Origin: Stercorarius parasiticus
Taxonomy: Eukaryota > Chordata > Aves > Charadriiformes > Stercorariidae
Reading direction: 5' to 3'
Assembly: GCA_013396915.1 (NCBI GenBank)
Contig: VWZL01002002.1
Location: 310,001-374,000 of the forward strand
Length of the DNA stretch: 64,000 nucleotides
Below are positions 1 through 13,117 of the stretch, in pieces. The position numbers were made by a program, and so were the translations under genes. The notes under the pieces were generated by a model, which saw only the letters and a program-made list of their open reading frames with translations, did no database searches and was not told where the DNA came from. Within the stretch, counting starts at the first letter, position 1; each line of letters opens with the position of its first letter.

Positions 1-2174
1 CCTGTCTCAAAGAAGAATGTAATGTTGGCTTTTTTTCCAGTCAGCGAGGACCTCCTCTGATAAACATGAATTCTCTTAGATGACACATGAGTCTCACCAT
101 CACTTCAGCCAACTTCTTCAGTACCCTCAGATGTCCAGTCCCGTGGATCTGAAGACATTCATCTACTCTGAAAGCTAAAGCTTTTGCTCCCCAACTGTCA
201 TCTACTTCTCTCCTTCCCAGCTGTATTGATAGAAGCAGAGGTCCCAGGAGAGGGCTTTGCCTGTAAGGACTGAGATGAAAAAACATGTTCAGTATTTCAG
301 CTTCCTGGTTTGCTCAATGCCATGGTGCCCTCCTCCAGATGTATGAAAGCCCCCCATAAGGGCAAGAAATAGCTATTTAAGCCTTTTCCACTACCTTCTC
401 CACCCCAGGTGATCAGTTACAGACCTCCACCACAACATACCAAAATCAGTCCCATCTTACCTTGACCTCTGGTTTCTTACCGGAGTTTTTCAACATTCAA
501 CAGTCCCCTTAACAGAAGGTGCAATTATCCCTCCTTTTACTGCCCTCCTGTCCATGCTGAACAGCCTGTTTCATCCATGCCTGTCCTCTACTTGTTCATG
601 CCATCCCTATTCCACTTGCATTCATCTCTTTGTGGCACTGATCCTAATTGTAAAAGCTGAGGTATCTTTCCTGAGGTATCAGGATCTTTCCCCAACAGGA
701 CTTGTTCCTCCACTGTTGCCAGGGCACTGGAGCTATATTTTAGGTTAAACAGCTGCAGGTTGAAATGGAGCCTTCCTCCCACTACCAGAAGTCACAGGCT
801 TTCCAACCTGCTGGGTGAGTGTCCTCTTGCTGCTTCTGTGTTGCCTTCCCACCCTCAAGGTGGCTCCTGCCTCAGCAGAGTTTCTTGAAGATCCTATCAG
901 TGTCTCATCTGTCATCCTCGATACAACAAAGGCTTCTCATTTCCTGGCTAGGATTGTTTTCCTTGTTTTAATGAACTGAAGGAAAGCATGAAGTAGGAGA
1001 AATCTCTGACTTTGGATTCCCTTGTTTCATTTTTCAGTCTGAACTCCAGCCCCCAGGAACACCTATATGCAATATGGATAAAATTGCCTGACTTGCGCAG
1101 ATGGGAAGTTAGACTAGCTGATTTCACAGTTACCTATGTACTTAAGATCTATGGTCTACAATAGCTTCTCCTTCTTCTTAATTATTTGTGAGACAGAATT
1201 GTCTTCCAGCTGTGAAGAACACAGAAGGAGGAGGCGTGTAGGAAGAAATGCAGTTGAAATTCTCCAGTGTAAGTCTTGCCTTGCAGAGAAAGAGAGCATC
1301 AAATGTGTAGAGACTGCTTTTTGGAGCTGAAATGCTACCCAGCTGTGCCTGCAGAGAGAGGAAACGCTAATGAGCTGGGGTCCTACTGTGGGGGCGTGTG
1401 CTGGGGATCTCTGAAATCTAGCACAGCAGAAGAGATTTTTCTCTCTGTTTTGGGGTGAATCATACCTCACAGTGCATGTTTCTCATTTTTAATGTGTTCC
1501 AGTGGAGAAACTAAACTGTGTGTATTTGCTGCCGTGAAATAATTTCTCTGCTCTAACAGAAATACATCTTGTAACAAACTGACACACTTCCTCCTCAAAG
1601 GCAGACATGTATTTTTAGGAACAGAGGCACCCTCAAGTGATCCTTCAGTGTTTCAAGGCAGCCACAAGATGCTTCAGGGTAGACTTCTCTGGAATAAAAT
1701 CCTGACGGAGACAGTCTGTCTGGAGTCTCACCTGCCAGTGGCTGGTTTGTGCTTTGAAACATATTTCTATTCTCTGCTGTAACTCCAATCTTTTGGAGAG
1801 ATCCTTCAGAGCTTCCCAATAATGTAAGTTTTTGAAGTTATTAATTATTACAATAACATAAGTTACTGAAGATAATAAGAGAAGTTACTGAAGTCTTTCA
1901 TTAGTTTCTCCTATAGAGACTAAATACCTCAAGCATTACCAGTCTTTTCTGTAACAAAATAAAGATTAGCAGCAGATGCTCATTCACTGTGAGGAGTTCT
2001 TTCTCTTTTAATATTAGAGGTACATGTGACACTGAAAACATTAACAAGACATCATGCTGCCATTTTCCTTCTTGTCCAATAGAAGAGGCTGATAGAGACT
2101 TTTGAATTTTATGGACCTTCAGGCATGATTCAAACAGTAAATCAGTAAAGCTTACCTTTGTTCTTCAACATATG

Positions 2175-2196
2175 TATATAGACATATGTCTATATA
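2175..2196. repeat. Perfect 22-bp palindrome
   Basis: The sequence reads TATATAGACAT followed directly by its own reverse complement, with no spacer. It sits in AT-rich intergenic DNA with no gene nearby. It could extrude as a small cruciform, but a role is not shown by the sequence. Confidence 0.9.
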
Positions 2197-3234
2197 GCGG
2201 GGAATGGAACCAAGCCATCCCCAGCAGATGTAAGTTGACCTGGAATCACTGGAATCAAGATGTATGTTGACTTACAGCCCATAATATTTAAATTGTATGT
2301 AATTAAATGGCCTATAGCTTGGATTTTTGCATATCCTGATGTAAAATAGTCTGTTTTATCAATAAACCAAGGTCCTGATTCATAAAGCACTCTTCTCAAG
2401 TGCCACTGACTTGAACATTTAACTAAAAAGAGACAGAGAGATACAGGTATTGAGTAGTGTACTTTAAAGGAAAAAAAGCTATTATAGTTTTTTCTCTAAA
2501 TCCTCCACAATCTTAAATGTGTCTGAGAGATTTAAAATAGGATTATATCAGGCTTTACCCAGCAAGGTTTCCAATTAGTTTTTAAGGCAATACTCATATT
2601 TTTACTGTACCAGGAAAAGCAGCAAAATTTATGGATCATTAGTCCAGTAAAGCTGAGAGGAAAGTAGTTGCAGTTACTTTAGACAAGAAGTGAATGCACC
2701 TATTTTTCTCAGATTTTTATGTTCTGAGTTTATACTAAATGTCACTGGCTCCATAATTCTGAAAACTGCTACTTTTTTATAATTTTATCTTTTTCCAGTG
2801 TTGAATCTCCAGCACTGCTTGAAGTGAGGGATTGTTACAAGAGAGATAACAAATAAATCATTATCACGTTACTTGTCTGGATTGTCTGATTTTGGGATTT
2901 ATTTGAGGCTCTCTGAAAGCTGCCACTAGCTTTTAGGAAAAATTATAATAACACATGCTCTGAAAATGTCTATATGTCTATTACCATAAAGTAATCCCAT
3001 TTTCTTCAGCATAATATGAAGCTAGAAATCATAACACCAGCTTTGACAGAAAACATTACACTAGCTTAATTAATTTAAAATAATTAGGAACATTAATTAG
3101 TCAAATAAAGATTCATAATTATACATTATTCTGCTTAATACTCTAAAATTATATGTATGCTGCATGAAATGCCCCTGGACCAACGGCCCAGAACCCCAAT
3201 ATATGCTTCTCCTGGGCCCACCTCTGAGGTAGTC

Positions 3235-3297
3235 ACTTTGATATCAAGGATATCAAAGTCAAGCTGAATATGTATACATATGCTTGCATATGTATGC
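3235..3297. repeat. Two adjacent inverted repeats
   Basis: The first is an 11-bp perfect stem, ACTTTGATATC, with a 3-base loop (3235-3259). The second has 12-base arms, GTATACATATGC and GCATATGTATGC, with one mismatch and a 2-base loop (3272-3297). They lie about 110 bases left of a CR1 fragment. They could be the remnant of a small palindromic element or chance AT-rich palindromes. Confidence 0.85.
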
Positions 3298-3408
3298 AAG
3301 AGTTTTGCAAAACTAAGGCCCTGCTTAGTAATCCTTCAAGACTACCAGTTTTCACATGTAATCTCTCATCTTGCAATTAATAAGAAACTTAGTAAGATAT
3401 TTTCTACT

Positions 3409-4160
3409 GAGGTTCATGTGCATTCCAAGTGCAGGGTCCTGCACCTGGGTTGGGGCAATCCCAAGCACCAATACAGGCTGGGCACAGAACGGACTGAGAG
3501 CAGCCTTGAGGAGAAGAACTTGGGGCTTTGTCGATGAGAAGCCGGCAATGTGAGCTCGTAGCCCAGAAAGACAACTGCATCCTGAGCTACATCAAAAGAA
3601 TTGTGGTCAGCAGGTTGAGGGAGGCGATTCTGCCCCTCTGCTTCGCTCTGGTGAGATGCTATCTGGAGCACTGCGTTCAGTACAGGGCCCCCAGCATAAG
3701 AAGGACATGGACCTGTTGGAGTGAGTCCAGAAGAAGGCCATGAAGATGATCAGAGAGCTGGAGCACCTCTGCTGTGAGGACAGGCTAAGAGAGATGGGGC
3801 TGTTCAGCCTGGAGATGAGAAGGCTCCAGTACCTAAAGGGGACCTACAAGAAAGACATGGAGGGATTCTTTATCAGGGAGCGTAGCAATAGTATGAAGGA
3901 TAATGGTTTTAAACTGAAAGAGGGTAGATTTAGATTAGATATTAGGAAGAAATTATTTATTATGAGGGTGGTGAGATACTGGAACAGGTTCCCCAGGGAA
4001 GTTGTGGATGCCCCATCCCTGGAAGTGTTCAAGGCCAGGCTGGATGGGGCTTTGAGAAATGTGGTCTAGTGGGTGGTGTCCCTGCCCATGGCAGGAGGTT
4101 TGGAACTACATGATCTTTATGGTCCCTTCCAACTCCAAACATTCTATGATTCTATGATTC
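3409..4160 (+). mobile_element. CR1 LINE 3' fragment, plus strand
   Basis: This is a 5'-truncated CR1 retrotransposon copy covering the C-terminal part of ORF2 and the short 3' UTR. Recognisable traits are the 'caatcccaagcacca' and 'ggaacaggttccccaggga' blocks, the line 'ggtcccttccaactccaa', and two terminal octamer units (ATTCTATG). The frame is broken by shifts, for example around 3530 and 3740, so it is dead. It belongs to the same subfamily as the copies near 22 kb, 33 kb, 49 kb and 53 kb, judged by the shared 'ctagtgggaggtg' type 3' UTR. Confidence 0.95.
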
Positions 4161-7100
4161 ATAAACCTCCATGAATATAGCAGACTGAGGCAACTACTTA
4201 AAAAATCAGCCTTCAAATGCTATGATTTAACATTTCCAAATTTTGCACATTTTGTCTTTAGAACATCAAAATCATATAACTCTCTTCCTTTTTTTCAGTC
4301 TGACCTTCAACAGAAGTCAATTTTATTTAAGTGTCTTTCTCTCTTTCTCTGTAGTACTGTTTTGACAGCCAATCTGATCCCTTCAGTGCCAATACTGCTA
4401 CCTCTTTCTTTTATCTCAGCAAGTGTTGTCACCAGTTTTGTAAAGGAATTTCACTTTCACCCCGTGGGCCCTGACATGAATCATATGAAACACCCCAGAC
4501 ACAATGCTGACAACTGAAACCTCTGGTAATTATTCCAATTACTGAAGCAAGAGAAGCAAAAAAACCCAGCACTTTACCATGATTACCTATAATTCTGTTG
4601 AAATTATATGCATTATAATGACACTTTCAACACAGTGTGTGCATGCCTAATAATTCAGAAGGATTTATTCCCAGAGACCTGTCCCATGATTTATCAGGAC
4701 CACACGCATTTCCACATAAAAGATTCAAGAGTATAATTTTAAAACGTGCTTTGTATGTGAACCCTGAGCGTGTTATCATTTTCATTCAAGTGCTTTACTA
4801 GATATTCATAAAAAGACAGCTCTGCAGATAGCTTCCAGGCAAGAGGAAGTGCAGTGCTACTGCAGCAAGTCTACCAAGTAGTTTGACTCATCTACAAGTA
4901 GTTTGATGCACAGAATCATAATTTCTCCTGGAAATGCCCTCAGAAGGGAGCAAATTAAGCCAGGTTACAACATACACTCTAGTTTACCTACATTTCCCAC
5001 TCTGTGGGAAACTGAGAAACATACAGCAAAGCCAAGATCTCTCCCTCCTGCCAGCACATGCAGGAAAGTGAGTTAGTGAAGTGTCAGATGCTGTAGGCCA
5101 AAAGACTGCTTTCAAAAATGCAATCTGGTGCAGGGGAGAATGGTTCCTTATGCTTATTTACTCCCTTGCAAATCATGGCCATTGTTAAACCCTTCATACC
5201 TCTGCTATCCTTTGATTGCCCTCCCTCCAGTTTCTCCTGAATCAGAGAAAACAGATATTTTTCTGAGACTTCCCCCCTTAGCTTCTCAGAGAACAGGTTA
5301 AATAGCAGTTTATTTGAAGGCATGATTAGCACGGCAGCAAAGGTGCCCAGCTGCATCCGGAGGCATTATGTGACACAGTAAAACTCCTAGAGTCTTAATT
5401 CACTGATGCTCCAGGGAGAGACCAAATTAAGCCAAGCTACAACTTATGCTCTTCAGTAAAACAACCATAAATAGGCTGCTGGTTCATTTTGGTTTTTCAA
5501 TATTATGTTTGACATATAGTTCTTCAGTGAATGGTTTAAAATACCAAATGTAAGTATATGTGTTGTTCTGTAGATAAGCTGTTATGCCTTACTGGCTGCT
5601 TACTCTAAAAGTCACATAACCATACAACCTTATTTCCAGGACCTGAAGGGGTCCTCTGAGGTTTTTGAGTCTCTCTTTTTGGTCATGAATTATACAAGTA
5701 AGAGCAAGAACCAGCTTTACAGCAGAGAACTGTAGTGGCTTTCTATGCATGACACCACTCACAGTGATACTTCTGACTTTCACTGAATGGTGTCATAAAG
5801 TTTAAAATACCAGAGCCCCCTATGAAAACCATCCACAAGCTTTACTCTCAAATTCTTCTGCATCTTTTATATCTGGATTTTCCCTAGAGTGATTATAGAT
5901 CATATTCAGAATGAGATATAGGAGAAATAAGTTAGCCTTCACAACAAATTGAACTATGCTGACCACCGGTGAAACAGTGACACCCAACTGTCCTTCTTTG
6001 CTGCCCACTCATTACCTTAATTAAGACACTTTGTGGGGTCAATAAGAATCCAATTCAAGATGTGTTTGATTTAGTTCCTTTTTCTTATACCCTTGCCTCC
6101 CTAGTTAGTTTTGGCAAATAGCAGTTTCCTATAAAACTCTAGCTAATTTCTTCTCTAATTTATCTTCAAGTGTTTTTAACCAGCACTGAGGTAGTATAGT
6201 CCAATGAACTAAACATACATAAATGTCTAAACTAAGAAAATAACAGCCCATATATCAACGGCCTTTAATTTCCTACGATAACGAAGTTTATCTTCTTCCC
6301 TGAAATTGGACTGATAGCCTTTGAGAACAGCCAAAAACTGAATTGGATTAAGCTACATTTTAACATTTATTTTTCTCATTAGTGGATATCCATAAAACCA
6401 CTGCGACATTCAGCACTAAGTTTTCCTTCACAAGTTGAGACGAATAAGATGCTGGATTTCAACCCGCTTATTTTTGCTTAGAGATAAAATAAGACCATCT
6501 AAGCATTGGTAAATCTGTGAAAATAGTGAGATGATTTCTTTTTTACTTTCCAGTAGATCCAGGAAAACATTTCAAAATTATCATAAATATGAAGCAACAC
6601 TTGGAGGAAGGAGAATACTTTTGAATAGTCGAAATAATTCTGAACTGATATGTTAGTAGTCATGACATGATCTCTGCAGTTTCAATTTCAGGCTTTTAAA
6701 AAGATTAGTTTAACAAAAACAATGAAGATGCAGAAAGAAAGAGAGATTTCAGGGGCAAGTGAGTCCTAGGCAGGACTCAAAAAAGCAAAGCAACTTTGTT
6801 CTCTAGACATAGTGGGGTTAATTTCTCATGTAACTTTTCAGAGAAGGAGACCTCCCCTTCCCCTTGAGGACACGGACCAAGGTTCTCAACACTCAGGAGA
6901 GTGCCCCAACTCCTGAGCTCTAGGATTTTAGAAGATGGGGCTCAGTCTCACGTTGCCCTGGATGCAGAGGACAGAGAGAGAATTTGTAAGGCACCAGCTG
7001 GAGGCTCTTGGCCCATTTTTCCCACAGCCCACAGGAAGCGTACTAATTATTGGGCTATAAGGTATGAAGGCTTTGCCACAGTGCTCCAAAGAGCTTCTGC

Positions 7101-7221
7101 TGAATCACAGTCCCGATAAGTGCAATAAACCAGCAAAGACATTTCAGGGAAAAAAAAAATATATATATATATCATTTCAAGGTGTTACATGTAGAAATCG
7201 TCTAGCTCGCATTCATTGTAA
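4161..7221. other. Intergenic, no gene seen
   Basis: Unique AT-rich sequence. The open frames here are short and show no conserved protein pattern. One A-run joined to a TA dinucleotide run lies at 7150-7172. No RNA gene was seen. Confidence 0.7.
7150..7172. repeat. A-run plus (TA)n microsatellite
   Basis: About ten A residues pass into six TA units. It is a simple repeat directly left of an internally deleted CR1 copy. Confidence 0.9.
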
Positions 7222-7359
7222 ATAGAATCATAGAATCACAGAATGGTTTGGGCTGGAAGGGGCCTTAAAGATGGTGTTGTCGGCAAACTTGCTGAGGGTG
7301 CACTCAGTACCACTGTCCATGTCACCGATAAGGATTTTAAACAGCACCAGTCCCAATAT
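7222..7359 (-). mobile_element. Internally deleted CR1 fragment, minus strand
   Basis: Read on the plus strand, the first 50 bases are a standard CR1 3' end (octamers, then 'ggctggaaggggcctt'). At about 7271-7275 the sequence jumps straight to the CR1 reverse-transcriptase region around the metal-binding box ('aacttgctgagggtgcac', 'gattttaaacagcaccag'). Both parts have the same orientation, so this is an internal deletion rather than an inversion. About 0.75 kb is missing, judged against the 20.5-22.7 kb copy. The right boundary is approximate. Confidence 0.85.
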
Positions 7360-7672
7360 CTCTTTGGTCGCAGAGAAGGAAAGGTGTATATATACATTTT
7401 TATTTTATACTTTCAAAGTTCTGATGCTGCAGGAAATGATGCTGATTATGGAAGTTAAAGGGCAAATAAGGAAGCACCAGCCATCTGGGAAATTTTACTA
7501 CCTTGGCCTTTTCAAAGACAGAAAAGAAATAAGGAATTACTTTTTTTTAAGCAAATTGGAAATGTAGTAACTGCTAACTAAAATAGGGCACCCGGAAGGA
7601 CTAACTAAAAACTGTTCTGTGGCAAAGTCCAAGACTAAAAATCAAAATACAGTCAATTAGAGAAATCATAAA
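7360..7672. other. Spacer between two CR1 copies
   Basis: About 310 bases of AT-rich sequence. A short open frame passes through it but has no recognised similarity. I see nothing functional. Confidence 0.6.
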
Positions 7673-8634
7673 ATTATAGAATTGTCTAGGTTGGAAGGGA
7701 CCTTTAAGATCATTGAGTCCAACCGTTAACATACCACTGCCAAACCCACCACTAAACCATGTCCCTCAGCACCACTTCTATGTGTCTTTTAAATAGCTCC
7801 AGGGATGGTGATTCCTCCACTTCCCTGGGCATCCTGTTCCAATGCTTGATAACCCTTTCAGTGAAGAAATTTTTCCTAATATCCATCCTAGACCTCCCCT
7901 GGTGCAACTTGAGGTCATTTCCTCTTGTTCTATTGCCTGTTACTTGGGAGAAGAGACTGACCCCCACCTCACTACATCCTTCTTTCAGGCAGTTGTAGAG
8001 AGCGATAAGGTCTCCCCTCAGCCTCCTCTTCTCCAGGCTGAACAACCCCAGCTCCCTCAGCTGCTCCTCATAAGACTTGTGCCCCAGACCCCTCACCAGT
8101 TTCATTGCCCTTCTCTGGAGACATGCTCCAGCACCTCAATGTCCCTCCTGCAGTGAGGGGCCCAAAACTAGACAGGGTATTTGACGTGTGGCCTCACCAG
8201 TGCTGAGTACAGGGGGACGATCACTTCCCTAGTCCTCCTGGCCACACTATTCCTGATACAGGCCAGGCTGCTATTGGCCTTCTTGGCCACCTGGGCACAC
8301 TGCTGGCTCATATTCATCAAGCAGTGGACCAACACCCTCAGGTCCTTTTCTGCCAGGCAGCTCTCCAGCTTCCCCAAGCCTGTAGCATCTCATGGAGTTA
8401 TTGTGATCCAAGTGCAGGACCCATCGATCCCCTCGTCCAGATCATTGGTAAAGATGTTAAAGAGAATTGGCCCCAGTACTGAGCCCTGGGGAACACCACT
8501 TGTGGCCAGCCTCCAACTGGATTTAACTCCATTCACCACAACTCTTTGGGCCCAGCCCAGAAGAGTTTTTTTACCCATTTTTTTATCCAGCGAAGCATAT
8601 GCCCACCCAAGCCATGAGCAGGCAGTTAAGCCAA
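7673..8634 (-). mobile_element. CR1 LINE fragment, minus strand
   Basis: About 0.96 kb of CR1 in reverse orientation. It holds the 3' end ('attgtctaggttggaaggg'), the ORF2 C-terminal region (on the minus strand [11 protein letters not shown] and [14 protein letters not shown]) and part of the reverse-transcriptase region ([15 protein letters not shown]). The frame breaks near 8110 and 8385. Near 8425-8435 the expected stretch containing the FADD box is missing, so this copy also has an internal deletion. It belongs to the same subfamily as the copy at 30.5 kb and differs from the 'ctagtgggaggtg' group. Confidence 0.95.
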
Positions 8635-8708
8635 TGTTCTAATTTAGACAAAGACTATGTTTGTGAAACTGGAAATACAAGACAATTAAAAAGAAGGAAC
8701 AGAGACTT

Positions 8709-8728
8709 GGGGGTGGGGGGGGGGGGGG
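8709..8728. repeat. Poly-G run
   Basis: Five G, one T, then fourteen G. It is a homopolymer prone to slippage and sequencing error, and also a G-quadruplex former. No nearby gene gives it a role. Confidence 0.9.
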
Positions 8729-9205
8729 ATGGCGCGCTCTTTTTATTTGACATAAGTTCTTTCCAACTTAGAGTAACACTGACTTTTCCCTTGGTTGATA
8801 TATGCAGGTTTTGAAATTAATTTTTTCTAATGTCTTTTTCCCTACAGGTATCAGGCAAAAATCTGTGCAGTCATAGTATCATAGTAAAAACTGGTTTATT
8901 TTCCTGCAGTTTGGGAAAAATTATGTAATGACTTCCATTAGATTTAAAATTGCAATAATAAATTCAGGGTGTAATCTTTCCTCTTTGATCATAAAGGAAA
9001 AGTTTTTGTAATGCTGACTACATTGGCCTTGAACTTTTGATGTCACTGTTCTTAAATACATGTATTTTGATCATACCATCCAAAGAAAACTTCAGCTACA
9101 GTACCTGTATTTGGTAAGACCACCATACAGCTTTTTTTGTGTTTATTACCACTGAATGCAGTTCAAGGAACCATTGCACATTGGTAGAATGAATTAAATT
9201 GATTT

Positions 9206-9240
9206 AAAAAAAAAAAAACAAAACAAAACCAAAAAAACCC
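9206..9240. repeat. A-rich simple repeat
   Basis: A long A-run followed by CAAAA-type units and another A-run. It resembles an old poly-A tail, but no retrocopy was recognised to its left. Confidence 0.8.
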
Positions 9241-11523
9241 ACAAACCTATGCAGTTTCTAGCTCCATTTACAGCTTTATCACAGCTTCCTCAAATTTCTT
9301 CACAAGTTCATCGGGGGCACAGTGTGGCTTTTTGCAGTTCAGACAAACCCTGTCACCTTTCAGGTCACTTCCCTGCTCCTGAAAAGCTACCTGTATATTT
9401 TATCACCTGAAATGTCTGTTACCCATCACCACAGTATTCTTCCTACTGTAATATGTTAGAAGATATCAGTAAATAACACTAAAATATACTATACACAACT
9501 GAAGTACAATAAAACCCTCAGATCTCACAGGTATTTAATCAGAGAAGAGTCTGAAAATAAATGATTTATTCATGAAGCCAGTGTATTGACTGTTACCATG
9601 CAGACATTGTAAAATACAAATATCGAAATGATAAAGAAATGGTGATGCAGAAATGAATGTATTTAACTGCAGACAAATCCCAAGACAACACTCTGACAGT
9701 TTTAAAGGTATTCGAAGTATTTTATATCACCATAAAAACTGCTGCAAAGCATAAGGTATTTCTTTCGCTACAGTGAACCATGAATAATATTGCAGAAATG
9801 CTTAATTTCATTTAATAGCATTGAGATGTGCATTTTATATAGGAGATAGCCTGACTGCTTAGAAAATTTGATTCACAGCAGTCCCCAGTGAAACTGGTCA
9901 AATAATCTATTGTGAATAAAACCTATTGTAAATTTGGCCATTTCTCATAGAATAATTACCCATGAATAACTTTTTTCATTATTCAGCCAGCTCTAGACCA
10001 CAGTATATTTATTTCTGAGGAAGGTATTAAATGATGAGAAACTTTTGAGTGGAGAGTTACACAACTTCACTTAAACTTTGCACTCATTTCGGCATGCTAC
10101 TGTGACTGAATACTGAATTGTATCATATGTGGCAGATATATAAAGCAGAAATCCCATAAATTTGATCAGACTATTAAAAATAATCTTAGGAAAGACTTGT
10201 GTTTGAGAAATTCACAATAATTACATGAATTACATTATAAGTGAAAAGACATTTTCGGCCAAACTCTATAATGGCAGCTGAGGGCTTTCTGTGTCCAGCA
10301 CTATGTATTGTGTAAACCCCCGAGTCATTAGATGATGTGCCATGTCATTCCCTTTATGCTGCATTTCAAGTGTCATGAATATTTAGTGGTGTAAACAAAA
10401 AAAGAAGTATTGCGGAGGTAAAAAGTGCTTTCGTTCCACATTCGAATGAAATCAAGAAATGTTTTTTGCAGAAGACCGCAAGAGTGGCAGACACCTTCAT
10501 CTCTGCTTTCTCTGAGAATAAGCAAAGCTTTACTGCATTCAGAGTAGAAATTATCTAGGTTGACTGGACATTAAGGTTTGACATGATTGCTAATCTGTTT
10601 CTCTATCCTGGCATGAAAAAGAGATCTGAGCTTCAGCACTGGTTCCTTTGTCAAAGCATACAACCCGCTGCAAAGGATGTGTTCAGACCTCTCCTACAGC
10701 CAACGCAGACAAATAGGTACATCCAGGAGATGATTCACCCAAGAAAGTTATCAGGAAACACTTTTCTCCTCTCAGTAAAGTATCTGTCTAAATGAGGATT
10801 TTATATTTCACTCTCAACTTCTAGTTGGCTGAAAGTAGGTGAGGCAATTGCTATTCTTGATTTCTATCTTCCCTTTGTGAAAGTGAGCAAAGCAGTGCCC
10901 CACTCACCACGATACTGGAGGCGTACTTTTCTCAGCCTCAGGTGTTAGAGGTACTCTCTGTTATAAGAAAGTTACCCAGTAAAGCAGTAAGTTGTATCCA
11001 TGTCTCCTACAACCACACTGAGTGCCATAGCCACCAAACCACTAGGTATTTGGGGGCGGTGTTATTTTTCATTTTTTCAGGTTTGTTCTTTTGAAAAACT
11101 TCAGCCCACCAAATAGATTTTTTCTGACAATCATCAAAAGTGACAAAAAAAAATCTGACTCTGCTTACTAAGCATTTAAGAAACTATGTTTACTAATGCA
11201 TTCAGTCTGCAAGCACAATTGTCTTTATTGCTTTTTATTAACAGTATCTTTCATTTTCAGTTGGATCCTCCTGACCACTTGCCATTCCAGTCTCATGGAA
11301 TACCTGTCCACATAGAAGCCTCTGATTTATACTTCACGGTCTTCTCTTTACATTATGAATAATTTTCTTAAAATTAGCACAGGGCCAGTACACATAGAAG
11401 ACCTAGTACATTTCTGAACTGTGTCCAGATGACTGCCAAGCATCCCACGTTGTACTTTCCTTTTAAGCATTCTTCTCCCTATCCGTCTCTGGAAGCAGCC
11501 TTCATAATTCAGGGAATGCCTTT

Positions 11524-11790
11524 ATCATAGAATCATAGAATCATAGAATGTATTGGGTTGGAAGAGACCTTTAAAGGTCATCTAGTCCAACCCCCCTGCA
11601 GTAAGCAGGGACATCTTCAACTAGATCAGGTTGCTCAGAGCCTCATCAAGCCTGGCCTTGAATGTCTCCAGGGATGGGGCCTCCACCACGTCTCTGGGCA
11701 ACATGTTCCAGTTCCTCACCACCCTCGTTGTAAAGAACTTCTGCCAATGTCTAATCTAAACCTGCCCTGCTCTAGTTTAAAACCTTACAT
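11524..11790 (-). mobile_element. CR1 3' fragment, minus strand
   Basis: About 265 bases of CR1 3' end in reverse orientation: three octamers, then 'gggttggaagagaccttt' and 'ggtcatctagtccaacc', running into ORF2 C-terminal codons. The 'gcagtaagcagggacatct' block places it in the same subfamily as the 40.2-40.9 kb copy. Confidence 0.93.
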
Positions 11791-13117
11791 ATTTTCTTTA
11801 TTTTTCAGAGCTTTAGAGATTCGTTGACCTTTAAGGCTCCTTCCAGAGCCATGAAAACCATTGGTTGCCCTATTTCTAAGAAGCATGGGCTACTGCTGCA
11901 ATGCACTTATCTACGGATTACTCTAAGCACACTTCTTTCGTTTGAAAAAGGTATTCAGTTTTTCACATGTAACTCAGCAGGTAGAGTGAAAAGTGATTAG
12001 ACATGAAAAGAATAAGCAAAAAAACCATATGTATTGATGTCTTAATCTTTTCAAACTACAGTACCAGAAAGCTGGTGATAAATTACAGTTTTCAAACCAT
12101 AATAAAATTAACATGAATTTCACTTCATAGTAGGTGAACATTGTTCCTGCTGATTTCATAGCAGGAAAAATGGAAAGTCAAATTATTTAGAGACTAAGTG
12201 TTTCAAATATAGCAAGAAACAAGCACATTCGTGTTTATAGAGATAATATTGTTCCTTCAAATGAGACTGTCAGTTCTCACCTCTTTATGACAAATGTATT
12301 TTATCACAATGCTTGTGACCGCTACAGAATATTTATTGAGACATGTTTTATTCCCTTAATTATGTCCACAAAGCACACATTTATAGGAACAGAAGACCTG
12401 GAGAAAACATTTCTTCCTGCATTTATGGACTCGCAGTTGACACTTTAATTTCTGTAGAACGTTGTCAATACCGCACAATGCAACAGGGATCCTTAGGACA
12501 AAGAAGATGAGATCAACTGACAGAAGGTGGCAAACTGTCTGAAATTTTAACTGAATGCTGCCTAAGCCTATTTGCCAAGTTCACTGAAGCTGTTTTGCAC
12601 AAGACCATCTTACACTATGTGCACTAAAAAACTCTGTTCTTCACTAGATAAAACTACTTATATGGTCTTTGATGTAATTGATAAAAGGAAACTAATGGTG
12701 TGTTGCGTAACTGTGAATTAGGGAATGTAGCTGTTAAATTAACAAGTGTTCACAGACATGCTGCAGTTTCTCTGGGAAAATGTCACAGGGGTTCCTCCTT
12801 TATTCAATTATTTGGTTGCAATCTAAACTCTAATGATCTGCGTCTATAATGTACTTAAAATGTTCTGTGCTCATTGGAAAAAGCTGAAGGAGATTGGGAT
12901 TTACTAAAGGAATACAGTCGTGCCATGATTCTCCATAAAATACGTAAGAATAAGGTATTCATGCATTTAGAACTATATGTATACATAGGCTTAATAGAAG
13001 GACACACTCACTGCTCTGTTGTACCGTATATACTGTCAAAAGTTTTTTGGACTTTCTCCAAAACTTGCTTTTGGTTTTGCAATAGTTTATAATAACTGTG
13101 CTCATAAGATTGTTAGA

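Larger units (their letters stand above)
1..3408. other. Intergenic, no gene seen
   Basis: This is AT-rich unique sequence with short random open frames only. No splice-flanked conserved exon, RNA gene or CR1 tail was recognised. It contains a perfect 22-base palindrome near 2175 and two adjacent hairpin-forming inverted repeats at 3235-3297, listed separately. Nothing else stands out. Confidence 0.7.
8635..11523. other. Intergenic, no gene seen
   Basis: Unique AT-rich sequence with a poly-G run (8709-8728) and an A-rich run (9206-9240). The stretch 10,240-10,470 reads as non-repetitive and moderately complex. It could be a conserved non-coding element, but this cannot be shown without an alignment. 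No gene was recognised. Confidence 0.65.

Noticed and set aside
8181..8642. A 153-codon plus-strand frame
   Set aside because: Antisense of a minus-strand CR1 copy; no independent support.
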